Source: Streptomyces pluripotens
Lineage (GTDB): Bacteria > Actinomycetota > Actinomycetes > Streptomycetales > Streptomycetaceae
Direction: 5' to 3'
Assembly: GCF_000802245.2 (NCBI RefSeq)
Contig: NZ_CP021080.1
Span: 3,534,001-3,598,000, forward strand
Length of the DNA stretch: 64,000 bases
The notes beneath the pieces were generated by a model. That model was not told the origin of the DNA. It did not search any database and was given only the letters and a program-made list of their open reading frames with translations. Positions 56,336-64,000 of the stretch are shown here, piece after piece. The number at the start of each line of letters is the position of its first letter. Position 1 is the first letter of the stretch. A program made the position numbers and the translations under genes.

Positions 56336-57442
56336 GTGAGCGAGATGAGCCCCAAGCTGCGCGCCGAGCTGGAGGGCGTCCCCACCTACAAGCCGGGGCG
56401 GAGTATCCAATCTGCGGCTGCCGCTGGAGGCGCTGCGGCCGATGGTCCGGTCGCCTACAAGTTGTCCTCCAACGAGAACCCGTATCCGCCGCTGCCCGGC
56501 GTGATGGAGAGCGTGACTGCGGCTGCCCACAACTTCAACCGCTATCCGGACATGGCCTGCACCGGGCTGATGGGCGAGTTGTCGGAACGCTTCGGTGTCC
56601 CGGTCACTCACCTGGCCACCGGTACCGGCTCTGTGGGCGTCGCCCAGCAGCTGCTCCAGGCCACCAGTGGTCCGGGCGACGAGGTGATGTACGCCTGGCG
56701 GTCTTTCGAGGCCTACCCGATCATCACGCAGATCAGCGGCGCGCGGTCGGTGCGGGTGCCACTCACGCCGGGTGATGTGCACGACCTGGACGCGATGGCG
56801 GACGCGATTTCCGACCGGACGCGTCTGATCTTCGTTTGCAACCCCAATAACCCGACTGGCACGGTGGTGCGGCGGGCCGAGCTGGAGCGGTTCCTGGACC
56901 GGGTCCCCGGGGACGTATTGGTGGTGCTGGACGAGGCCTACCGGGAGTTCATCCGCGACCCCGAGGTGCCGGACGGCGTCGAGCTGTACCGGGAGCGGCC
57001 CAACGTCTGTGTGCTGCGCACGTTCTCCAAGGCCTACGGGCTCGCCGGGCTGCGTGTCGGTTTCGCGATCGCTCATGAGCCGGTGGCGGCGGCGCTGCGC
57101 AAGACGGCGGTGCCGTTCGGGGTGAGCCAGCTCGCGCAGGACGCGGCGGTGGCTTCACTACGGGCCGAGGACGAGTTGCTGGGCCGGGTCGGCTCCCTGG
57201 TGTGCGAGCGCACGCGCGTGGTCGACGCGCTGCGTGGCCAGGGCTGGACGGTGCCGGAGACACAAGCCAACTTCGTGTGGCTGCGGCTGGGGGAGCGTAC
57301 GACTGCGTTCGCGCAGGCCTGTGAGGAGCACGGCGTGGTGGTCCGGCCGTTCCCGGGCGAGGGCGTGCGGGTGACGATCGGGGAGACCGAGGCGAACGAC
57401 ATCTTCCTGAGGGCGACGGAGGCGTTCCGTAAGGAGCTCTAG
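56336..57442 (+). CDS. hisC: Histidinol-phosphate aminotransferase
   Basis: 368 aa from GTG 56336 with GAGGAGGA at 56323-56330. Fold type I aminotransferase: [13 protein letters not shown] at the start, [18 protein letters not shown], and the PLP lysine in [15 protein letters not shown] (about residue 230). It makes histidinol phosphate from imidazole-acetol phosphate; a paralogue in the his operon is usual in Streptomyces, so this may be a second copy or serve phenylalanine synthesis. Confidence 0.9.
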   Translation: MSEMSPKLRAELEGVPTYKPGRSIQSAAAAGGAAADGPVAYKLSSNENPYPPLPGVMESVTAAAHNFNRYPDMACTGLMGELSERFGVPVTHLATGTGSVGVAQQLLQATSGPGDEVMYAWRSFEAYPIITQISGARSVRVPLTPGDVHDLDAMADAISDRTRLIFVCNPNNPTGTVVRRAELERFLDRVPGDVLVVLDEAYREFIRDPEVPDGVELYRERPNVCVLRTFSKAYGLAGLRVGFAIAHEPVAAALRKTAVPFGVSQLAQDAAVASLRAEDELLGRVGSLVCERTRVVDALRGQGWTVPETQANFVWLRLGERTTAFAQACEEHGVVVRPFPGEGVRVTIGETEANDIFLRATEAFRKEL

Positions 57443-57455
57443 CTCCGCGGCCGGT

Positions 57456-57680
57456 CTACTCGACGATCAGTTCCACCAGTTCCATGTGTACGGGGTCGCC
57501 GTCTCGTACGGTCGCCAGGACATCGGCGTCCTCGTCCACGCCCCCGAGGAGATCGCAGGGGCTAGCGAGGGGGCATTCCGGGGTCCCCCCGAACTTCGTT
57601 CGGGGGGACCCCGGCCGTTGAGAGGCCAGGGTGGGGTCGTAAGGCAGGGCATGTGCGTCGCCGTCCGTGCAGAAGGCCAC
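57456..57680 (-). CDS. Small hypothetical protein interrupted by a hairpin repeat
   Basis: 74 aa from GTG 57680. It reads AFCTDGDAHALPYDPTLA, then PGSPRTKFGGTPECP where the DNA forms a 17-bp hairpin, then CDLLGGVDEDADVLATVRDGDPV and an acidic end. The two ends look like ordinary protein and the middle is what the palindrome dictates. No family recognised; it may be a genuine short gene with an inserted repeat, or chance. Confidence 0.4.
   Translation of the reverse strand: MAFCTDGDAHALPYDPTLASQRPGSPRTKFGGTPECPLASPCDLLGGVDEDADVLATVRDGDPVHMELVELIVE
57578..57614. repeat. 17-bp-stem hairpin repeat
   Basis: CCGGGGTCCCCCCGAAC and its exact complement with a 3-base loop. It lies 135 bases after the hisC stop and could terminate that gene. 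Similar palindromes recur in Streptomyces intergenic DNA. Confidence 0.8.
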
Positions 57681-57710
57681 CGTGCCCGGGGCAGCATCTT
57701 CTGGGCATCC

Positions 57711-57724
57711 GTTTCACGTGAAAC
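57711..57724. other. parS: parS site 13 (perfect)
   Basis: A perfect 14-bp site in the cyd upstream region. Confidence 0.95.
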
Positions 57725-57982
57725 AGATACTCCTGTACAGAAATGTACCCATTCGCCCCATGTGTGCGTAGTAGAGGTGGCTGCCCACGCCTTGGCGGGA
57801 GCCGTGCGGTCGATGCCTCCCTGTCGGGGGCGCGGTGATGTTGCCCTTAGCCAAGGGATCGGTATCTGCACGGCATGAACTTCAACGAGATGTTGAAGCT
57901 GCAATCAAGGTCCTGACTCCCTGGTCGTAGGGCCACCCTGCCCTATCCGGCTGAAAATCGGTGGGTCATAATGACTTGTGAA

Positions 57983-57998
57983 TGTGAACGCGTTCACA
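57983..57998. promoter_or_regulatory. Rex operator upstream of cydA
   Basis: TGTGAACGCGTTCACA, a perfect 16-bp palindrome equal to the Streptomyces Rex site, 82 bases before cydA. Rex senses NADH/NAD+ and derepresses the bd oxidase when oxygen is low; cyd is a known target. No other gene lies in 57725-58080. Confidence 0.9.
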
Positions 57999-58080
57999 AG
58001 CGTGTCCCGGTTGCTCCCATGATGCATGTGGCAAAAGGGGCAAACTGCCGCTACCACGCGCGATGTAAGGAGCTGACGAC

Positions 58081-59589
58081 GTGGAATTGGCTTTGGCGCC
58101 GGAGACACTGGCGCGCTGGCAGTTCGGCATCACCACCGTCTACCACTTTTTGTTCGTCCCGTTGACGATCTCCCTGGCTGCCCTCACGGCCGGACTGCAG
58201 ACCGCCTGGGTGCGTACGGAGAAGGAGAAGTACCTCAGGGCCACGAAGTTCTGGGGCAAGCTTTTCTTGATCAATATTGCGATGGGTGTGGTCACCGGAA
58301 TCGTGCAGGAGTTCCAGTTCGGCATGAACTGGTCCGACTACTCGCGCTTCGTCGGTGACATCTTCGGCGCCCCACTCGCCTTCGAGGCGCTGATCGCCTT
58401 CTTCTTCGAGTCCACGTTCATCGGGCTGTGGATCTTCGGATGGGACAAGTTGCCCAAGAAGATCCACTTGGCCTGCATCTGGATGGTCGCGATCGGCACG
58501 GTTCTGTCGGCGTACTTCATCCTCGCAGCCAACTCCTGGATGCAGCACCCGGTCGGCTACAAGATCGACAAGGCGAAGGGGCGCGCGGAGCTGACCGACT
58601 TCTGGGCCGTGCTGACCCAGAACACTGCGCTCAGCCAGGTCTTCCACACCCTGTCTGCGGCCTTCCTGACCGGTGGTGCCTTCATGGTCGGCATCGCCGC
58701 CTACCACCTGGCCCGCAAGAAGCACATCCGCGAGATGAAGACTTCGCTGCGGCTCGGCCTGGTTACGGTCGTCGTTGCCGGTCTGCTCACCGCGGTCAGC
58801 GGGGACGTGCTGGGTAAGGTCATGTTCAAGCAGCAGCCGATGAAGATGGCTGCTGCTGAGGCTCTCTGGAACGGCCAGGACTCCGCACCGTTCTCGATCT
58901 TCGCCTACGGTGATGTGGAAAAGGGCCACAACACGGTGGCCATAGAGATTCCCGGTCTCCTGTCCTTCCTCGCCAACGACGACTTCGGCTCGTACGTCCC
59001 TGGCATCAACGACGTCAACAAGGCCGAACAGCAGAAGTTCGGTCCCGGTGACTACCGGCCCAACATCCCGGTTGCCTTCTGGGGATTCCGCTGGATGATC
59101 GGCTTCGGCATGGCCTCCTTCGCCATCGGCCTGGCCGGGCTCTGGCTGACCCGCAAGAAGTTCATGCTGCCGCAGCACCTGCGGGTCGGTGATGACGAGG
59201 TACCGCATCTGGTGCTGTTCAAGAACAAGGCGCTTAGCCCCAAGCTGACCGTCTGGTACTGGCGCATCGCCGTCTGGACCCTGGCCTTCCCCCTGATCGC
59301 CAACTCGTGGGGCTGGATCTTCACCGAGATGGGTCGCCAGCCATGGGTCGTCTACGGAGTCCTACAGACCCGGAACGCGGTATCCCCCGGTGTCTCCCAG
59401 GGGGAGGTCCTCACCTCGATGATTGTTTTCACCGCGTTGTACGCGATCCTCGCCGTGGTCGAGATCAAGCTGCTCGCGAAGTACGTCAAGGCCGGCCCGC
59501 CCGAGCTGACCGAAGACGACCTCAACCCGCCCACGAAGATCGGCGGCGACATGGGTGACGCCGACAAGCCGATGGCCTTCTCGTACTAG
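58081..59589 (+). CDS. cydA: Cytochrome bd ubiquinol oxidase subunit I
   Basis: 502 aa from GTG 58081, with AAGGAG at 58067. The haem b595 ligand is the His in TTVYHFLFVPL (about H22); GRQPWVVYG (about residue 419) is the family signature. Nine or so membrane helices. With CydB it oxidises quinol and reduces oxygen with high affinity. First gene of the cydA-cydB-cydCD operon, under Rex. Confidence 0.96.
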   Translation: MELALAPETLARWQFGITTVYHFLFVPLTISLAALTAGLQTAWVRTEKEKYLRATKFWGKLFLINIAMGVVTGIVQEFQFGMNWSDYSRFVGDIFGAPLAFEALIAFFFESTFIGLWIFGWDKLPKKIHLACIWMVAIGTVLSAYFILAANSWMQHPVGYKIDKAKGRAELTDFWAVLTQNTALSQVFHTLSAAFLTGGAFMVGIAAYHLARKKHIREMKTSLRLGLVTVVVAGLLTAVSGDVLGKVMFKQQPMKMAAAEALWNGQDSAPFSIFAYGDVEKGHNTVAIEIPGLLSFLANDDFGSYVPGINDVNKAEQQKFGPGDYRPNIPVAFWGFRWMIGFGMASFAIGLAGLWLTRKKFMLPQHLRVGDDEVPHLVLFKNKALSPKLTVWYWRIAVWTLAFPLIANSWGWIFTEMGRQPWVVYGVLQTRNAVSPGVSQGEVLTSMIVFTALYAILAVVEIKLLAKYVKAGPPELTEDDLNPPTKIGGDMGDADKPMAFSY

Positions 59590-59604
59590 GCCGAGGGGAC
59601 AGTC

Positions 59605-60609
59605 ATGGAACTTCACGACGTCTGGTTCGTCCTGATCGCCGTCCTGTGGACCGGCTACTTCTTCCTGGAGGGCTTCGATTTCGGGGTCGGTATCCTCACC
59701 AAACTGCTGGCCCGCAACCGGGCCGAGCGGCGGGTGCTCATCAACACCATCGGGCCTGTCTGGGACGGAAACGAGGTGTGGCTGCTCACAGCGGGCGGCG
59801 CAACCTTCGCTGCCTTCCCGGAGTGGTACGCGACACTCTTCTCCGGCTTCTATCTGCCCCTGCTGATCATCCTGGTCTGTCTGATCGTCCGGGGCGTCGC
59901 CTTCGAATACAGGGCGAAGCGGTCAGAGGAGAGCTGGCAACGTAACTGGGAGACAGCGATCTTCTGGACATCGCTGGTCCCGGCCTTGCTGTGGGGCGTT
60001 GCCTTCGGGAACATCGTGCGTGGTGTGAAGATCAACCAGCACTTCGAGTACGTCGGCAGCTTCTGGGACCTGCTCAACCCCTATGCCCTGCTGGGCGGTC
60101 TGGTGACGCTTACCCTGTTCACCTTCCACGGTGCGGTGTTCACCGCGCTCAAGACGGTGGGGGACATCCGGGCCCGGGCCCGGAAGCTGGCCTTGTGGGT
60201 CGGACTCACCACCGCTGTCCTAGCGCTCGCCTTCCTGTTGTGGACGCAGGCTGACAGTGGTGACGGCGAGAGCCTGGTGGCCCTGATCGTCGCGGCTGTT
60301 GCGCTGGTGGCCGCGCTGGTGGCCAATCAGTTCGGGCGCGAGGGATGGTCGTTCACTCTCTCCGGTGTCACCATCGTGGCTGCTGTGGCGATGCTGTTCC
60401 TGTCGCTCTTCCCGAACGTCATGCCGTCCACGCTCAACGGGGACTGGAGCCTGACGGTCAGCAACGCCTCGTCCAGCCCGTACACCCTGAAGATCATGAC
60501 CTGGTGTGCGGCGGTCGCCACACCGATTGTCCTGCTCTACCAGGGTTGGACCTACTGGGTGTTCCGCAAGCGGATCGGTACACAACACATCGCCGAAATC
60601 GCGCACTGA
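59605..60609 (+). CDS. cydB: Cytochrome bd ubiquinol oxidase subunit II
   Basis: 334 aa from ATG 59605, 15 bases after cydA with a GAGG ribosome site. Nine membrane helices; FLEGFDFGVGIL and GPVWDGNEVWLLTAGGATFAAFP are family blocks. It binds and stabilises CydA. Confidence 0.96.
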   Translation: MELHDVWFVLIAVLWTGYFFLEGFDFGVGILTKLLARNRAERRVLINTIGPVWDGNEVWLLTAGGATFAAFPEWYATLFSGFYLPLLIILVCLIVRGVAFEYRAKRSEESWQRNWETAIFWTSLVPALLWGVAFGNIVRGVKINQHFEYVGSFWDLLNPYALLGGLVTLTLFTFHGAVFTALKTVGDIRARARKLALWVGLTTAVLALAFLLWTQADSGDGESLVALIVAAVALVAALVANQFGREGWSFTLSGVTIVAAVAMLFLSLFPNVMPSTLNGDWSLTVSNASSSPYTLKIMTWCAAVATPIVLLYQGWTYWVFRKRIGTQHIAEIAH

Positions 60610-60614
60610 GTCCG

Positions 60615-60648
60615 ACAGGGGTGTGTTTCACGTGAAACACACCCCTGT
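60615..60648. other. parS: parS site 14 in a 34-bp palindrome
   Basis: The parS core (60625-60638) has exact flanks giving 17+17 bases, 5 bases after the cydB stop. It lies inside the cyd operon, before cydCD. Confidence 0.93.
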
Positions 60649-60660
60649 GACCGAAAGACG

Positions 60661-60674
60661 TGTTCACGTGAAAC
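60661..60674. other. Degenerate parS overlapping the cydCD start
   Basis: TGTTCACGTGAAAC differs from parS at the first two bases; the GTG of cydCD (60668) is part of it. Confidence 0.55.
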
Positions 60675-63600
60675 CAATTGATCCGCGTCTCCTCCGCTAC
60701 GCCCAGGCCACGCGTCTCTTCCTCGTGGCGGTCGTCGCCCTGGGAGCGGTTGGCGCCGGTCTGGTCATCGCCCAGGCCATGCTTGTCGCCGATGTCGTAG
60801 TCGGCGCCTTCCAGCGGGGCAGGACCGTCAGTGAACTGGCCACTCCCCTACTGCTCCTGGCGGGGATCGCCGGTGGCCGGGCACTAGTGTCCTGGCTTAC
60901 CGAACTCGCCGCCCACCGGGCGAGCGCGGCGGTGAAGTCCGAACTGCGGGGACGGCTTCTCGACCAGGCGACTCTCCTCGGCCCCGGTTGGCTGGGCGGG
61001 CAGCGGACCGGCTCCCTGGTCACCCTGGCTACGCGCGGGGTTGACGCCCTGGACGACTATTTCTCCCGCTATCTCCCGCAACTGGGACTCGCGGTGGTCG
61101 TGCCAGTGGCGGTGCTGGCACGGATCGTGACCGAAGACTGGGTGTCAGCGGCGATCATCATCGGCACCCTGCCGCTCATCCCGCTCTTCATGATGCTGAT
61201 CGGATGGGCCACCCAGTCCCGGATGGACCGGCAGTGGCGTCTGCTGTCCCGGCTGTCCGGACACTTCCTGGACGTGGTCGCGGGCCTGCCCACACTGAAG
61301 GTGTTCGGCCGGGCCAAGGCGCAGGCCGAGTCCATCCGCAGAATCACCGGTGAGTACCGCCAGGCCACGATGCGGACCCTGCGGATCGCCTTCCTCTCCT
61401 CTTTCGCGCTGGAGCTGCTCGCCACCTTGTCGGTCGCGCTGGTCGCCGTGGCGATCGGCATGCGGCTGGTGCACGGAGACATGGACCTGTACACCGGCCT
61501 GGTGATTCTCGTGCTCGCGCCCGAGGCCTATCTGCCGTTGCGTCAGGTGGGTGCGCAGTACCACGCGGCGGCTGAAGGGCTTGCCGCCGCGGAGGAGATC
61601 TTCACCGTGCTGGAGACGCCGGTCCCAGCGGCCGGCACCCGTGAGGCGCCGACGGGAGAGGTGGCCTTTGAAGGGGTCACCGTCCGCTATCCCGGCCGTT
61701 CCGCCGATGCCGTGACCGATGTGTCCTTCACCGTCGAGCCCGGCGAGACCGTCGCACTGGTCGGACCGAGCGGTGTGGGTAAGTCGACGCTGCTGAACGT
61801 GCTGTTGGGGTTCGTGCAGCCGACCGAGGGGCGCGTCCGAGTCGCTGGCACCGATCTCGCCGGCCTTGATCTGGAGGAATGGAGGTTGCGGATCGCCTGG
61901 GTGCCGCAACGGCCGCACCTGTACGCCGGGACCATTGCGGAGAACGTGCGGCTGGCTCGGCCCGATGCGGACGACAGCGCCGTACGCCGGGCACTGCGGG
62001 ACGCCGGCGCACTGGAGTTCGTGGACACGCTGCCCGCCGGTGTCGACGCGGTGCTCGGGGAGGACGGGGTAGGCCTGTCGGCCGGGCAGCGGCAGCGGCT
62101 GGCCCTGGCTCGGGCATTTCTCGCGGATCGTCCCGTGCTCCTGTTGGACGAGCCGACGGCCGCACTGGACGGGGCGACGGAGGCCGAGGTCGTGGCCGCG
62201 GTACGGCGGCTCGCGGCCGGCCGCACGGTACTGCTGGTGGTGCACCGGCCGGCGCTGCTGGAAGTGGCGGACCGGGTGGTGCGCCTGGACGCGGTTGAGT
62301 TGCCGAGGACACTGGCCGGCGTGCGGCCGGCGCAGTTGGCCGCGCGGGAGACAGGGGGCAGTGAGAGCGCCGATGCCCGGGGGCGTGAGGGCGCCGAGGG
62401 GCAGACCGGTACCGAAGGCCGTGTCGAACCGGCGCTCGGGCCGCGTGGCATCCTCGCCCGGGTCCGGGCGATGGCCGGGCCCCGGCGCGGGCGGCTCGTC
62501 CTTGCCCTGCTGCTCGGTAGCCTGGCGTTCGGCAGCGCCGTCGGGCTGATGGCCACCTCCGGTTGGCTCATCTCGCGAGCCTCGCAGCAGCCTCCCGTGC
62601 TGTACCTGATGGTGGCTGTGACGGCGACGCGAGCCTTCGGCATCGGACGAGCCGTGTTCCGGTACGCCGAGCGGCTGGTGTCACACGACGCCGTGCTCCG
62701 GATGCTGGCCGATGTCCGGGGCGCGGTCTACCAGCGCCTGGAACGTCTCTCCCCAGTGGGGCTGCGCACTGCTCGCCGCGGCGATCTACTCACCCGGCTG
62801 GTCGCGGATGTGGACGCGTTTCAGGACTACTGGCTGCGCTGGCTGCTGCCTGCCGGCGTCGCCGCGGCCGTTTCTGCCGCCTCGGTCGGCTTTGCGGCAT
62901 GGCTGCTGCCCGAGGCGGGGGCCGCCCTCGCGGTGGGCCTGCTAGCAGCCGGTGTCGGCGTACCCGTGGTGACCGCAACTGCGGCCCGGCGGACGGAGCG
63001 TCGACTGGCACCCGCCAGGGGGGTGCTGGCCACCCGGGTGACCGATCTGCTCACCGGCACCTCCGAGTTGGCCGTTGCCGGTGCGCTGCCTGCCCGGAGG
63101 AATGCTGCCCGGCAGGCCGACGGCACCCTCACCCGGATCGCCTCGCGCGCCGCGGCCATCACCGCGTTGGGCGACGGGCTCACCGCCCTGATCTCCGGCC
63201 TCACCGTCACGACCGCTGCGCTGCTCGGCACTCAGGCGGTGGCTGCGGGCCGGCTCTCCGGCGTGGCGATGGCCGTGGTTGTCCTTACCCCGTTGGCCGC
63301 GTTCGAAGCCGTGCTGGGGCTACCACTCGCAGTGCGCTATCGGCAGCGGGTGCGGCGGAGTGCAGAGCGCGTGTACGAGGTGCTGGACGCCCCGGAGCCC
63401 GTGCGGGAGCCCGAGCAGCCCCGGCAGGCACCCACCTCGCCGTTTCCAGTGGTGGTTGCGGGGGTGGCCGCACGGTATGAGGGGCAACGACGCAACGCGT
63501 TGGCCGGTTGCGATCTCACGCTGGAGGAGGGGCGGCGGATCGCGGTGGTCGGGGCGTCCGGTTCCGGCAAGACCACCCTCGCCCAAGTGTTGCTGCGCTT

Positions 63601-64000
63601 CCTCGACCCACTGGCCGGCTCGTACACGCTTGCTGGCGTGGACGCGTACGCGCTGGCCGGTGACGACGTACGGCGGTTGGTCGGGCTGTGTGCGCAGGAC
63701 GCGCATCTCTTCGATAGTTCGGTGCGCGAGAATCTGCTGTTGGCCAGGAAGGACGCCACCGAGTCCGACCTGCGCCGGGTGCTGGCCCGGACCCGGCTGC
63801 TGGACTGGGCGGACGGGCTGCCCGATGGCCTCGACACGCTCATTGGCGAGCATGGTGCACGGCTGTCCGGCGGTCAGCGGCAGCGATTGGTGCTTGCTCG
63901 CGCGCTGCTCGCCGACTTCCCCGTGTTGGTCCTCGACGAACCCGCTGAACACCTGGACCTGGCGACGGCCGATGCGCTCACGGCCGATCTGCTGGCTGCC
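60668..64000 (+). CDS. cydCD: Fused CydC/CydD-type ABC exporter (partial)
   Basis: A single open frame from GTG 60668 to the right edge: 1111 codons seen, about 50-70 more expected. It is a fusion of both half transporters: first membrane domain (about residues 15-300), first ATPase with GPSGVGKST (366-374), the LSAGQ signature near 470 and LLLDEP (about 491-496), a Gly/Glu-rich linker, second membrane domain (about 600-870), second ATPase with GASGSGKTT (962-970), RLSGGQRQR and LDEPAE. In E. coli CydDC exports thiols and is needed to assemble bd oxidase. No stop is reached in the window. Confidence 0.95.
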   Translation, partial: MKPIDPRLLRYAQATRLFLVAVVALGAVGAGLVIAQAMLVADVVVGAFQRGRTVSELATPLLLLAGIAGGRALVSWLTELAAHRASAAVKSELRGRLLDQATLLGPGWLGGQRTGSLVTLATRGVDALDDYFSRYLPQLGLAVVVPVAVLARIVTEDWVSAAIIIGTLPLIPLFMMLIGWATQSRMDRQWRLLSRLSGHFLDVVAGLPTLKVFGRAKAQAESIRRITGEYRQATMRTLRIAFLSSFALELLATLSVALVAVAIGMRLVHGDMDLYTGLVILVLAPEAYLPLRQVGAQYHAAAEGLAAAEEIFTVLETPVPAAGTREAPTGEVAFEGVTVRYPGRSADAVTDVSFTVEPGETVALVGPSGVGKSTLLNVLLGFVQPTEGRVRVAGTDLAGLDLEEWRLRIAWVPQRPHLYAGTIAENVRLARPDADDSAVRRALRDAGALEFVDTLPAGVDAVLGEDGVGLSAGQRQRLALARAFLADRPVLLLDEPTAALDGATEAEVVAAVRRLAAGRTVLLVVHRPALLEVADRVVRLDAVELPRTLAGVRPAQLAARETGGSESADARGREGAEGQTGTEGRVEPALGPRGILARVRAMAGPRRGRLVLALLLGSLAFGSAVGLMATSGWLISRASQQPPVLYLMVAVTATRAFGIGRAVFRYAERLVSHDAVLRMLADVRGAVYQRLERLSPVGLRTARRGDLLTRLVADVDAFQDYWLRWLLPAGVAAAVSAASVGFAAWLLPEAGAALAVGLLAAGVGVPVVTATAARRTERRLAPARGVLATRVTDLLTGTSELAVAGALPARRNAARQADGTLTRIASRAAAITALGDGLTALISGLTVTTAALLGTQAVAAGRLSGVAMAVVVLTPLAAFEAVLGLPLAVRYRQRVRRSAERVYEVLDAPEPVREPEQPRQAPTSPFPVVVAGVAARYEGQRRNALAGCDLTLEEGRRIAVVGASGSGKTTLAQVLLRFLDPLAGSYTLAGVDAYALAGDDVRRLVGLCAQDAHLFDSSVRENLLLARKDATESDLRRVLARTRLLDWADGLPDGLDTLIGEHGARLSGGQRQRLVLARALLADFPVLVLDEPAEHLDLATADALTADLLAA

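Overview
The window looks like oriC-proximal chromosome of a Streptomyces. It is very GC-rich, GTG starts are common, it carries the Streptomyces-specific sporulation pair ssgR-ssgA, and it is strewn with the 14-base Streptomyces parS sequence (14 perfect copies and 2 degenerate ones). From the left edge the order rnpA-yidD-yidC-jag-rsmG-parA-parB, then trxA-trxB, anti-sigma/sigM, murJ and pcnA, is the conserved actinobacterial origin-flanking order also known from Mycobacterium. All calls were made by reading the sequence; no database search was run.

Layout: 1-5.6 kb, protein insertion and chromosome partition (rnpA end, yidD, yidC, jag, rsmG, parA, parB), all on +. 5.7-18.2 kb, a GNAT gene and then a long minus-strand block: trxA, trxB (with a good SigR-type promoter), anti-sigma, sigM, a pseudokinase, murJ and a DUF6049-type protein, followed by pcnA on +. 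18.2-29 kb, an MFS transporter, inositol phosphate synthase, a PadR repressor with a perfect 35-bp operator, and a cell-wall group: bifunctional PBP, GT87-like glycosyltransferase, alanine-racemase-like protein, FemX-like bridge transferase and a small membrane protein. 29-34.4 kb, rpsF-ssb-rpsR-rplI, a MATE exporter, and dnaB preceded by a DnaA-box-like cluster. 34.4-43.5 kb, a more variable stretch: serine hydrolase, a 1.4-kb IS5-type element with exact ends, GNAT genes, a decayed HAD phosphatase gene, a flavohaemoglobin, a Nudix hydrolase and a LysR regulator. 43.6-49.7 kb, a Cys/Met-type PLP enzyme, LMW phosphatase, small membrane proteins, cupin, ssgR-ssgA and a YibE/F protein. 49.7-64 kb, a TPP riboswitch with thiC, a remnant of a squalene/phytoene synthase gene, a membrane protein, a metallophosphatase, a LacI regulator, hisC, and a Rex-controlled cydA-cydB-cydCD operon that runs off the right edge.

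How it works together: ParA/ParB act on the parS array that runs through the whole window. MurJ, its pseudokinase, the PBP, the FemX-like enzyme and the racemase-like protein concern peptidoglycan. Thioredoxin, SigM and the Rex-controlled bd oxidase concern redox and oxygen stress. The most unusual observations are a parS site inside the variable arm of the thiC TPP riboswitch, a 48-bp perfect palindrome around parS inside parB, a 29-bp-stem hairpin abutting another parS, DnaA-box-like repeats ahead of dnaB, an alanine-racemase-like protein lacking the usual tyrosine motif, and an IS inserted exactly at a stop codon. No CRISPR array, rRNA or tRNA gene was seen.
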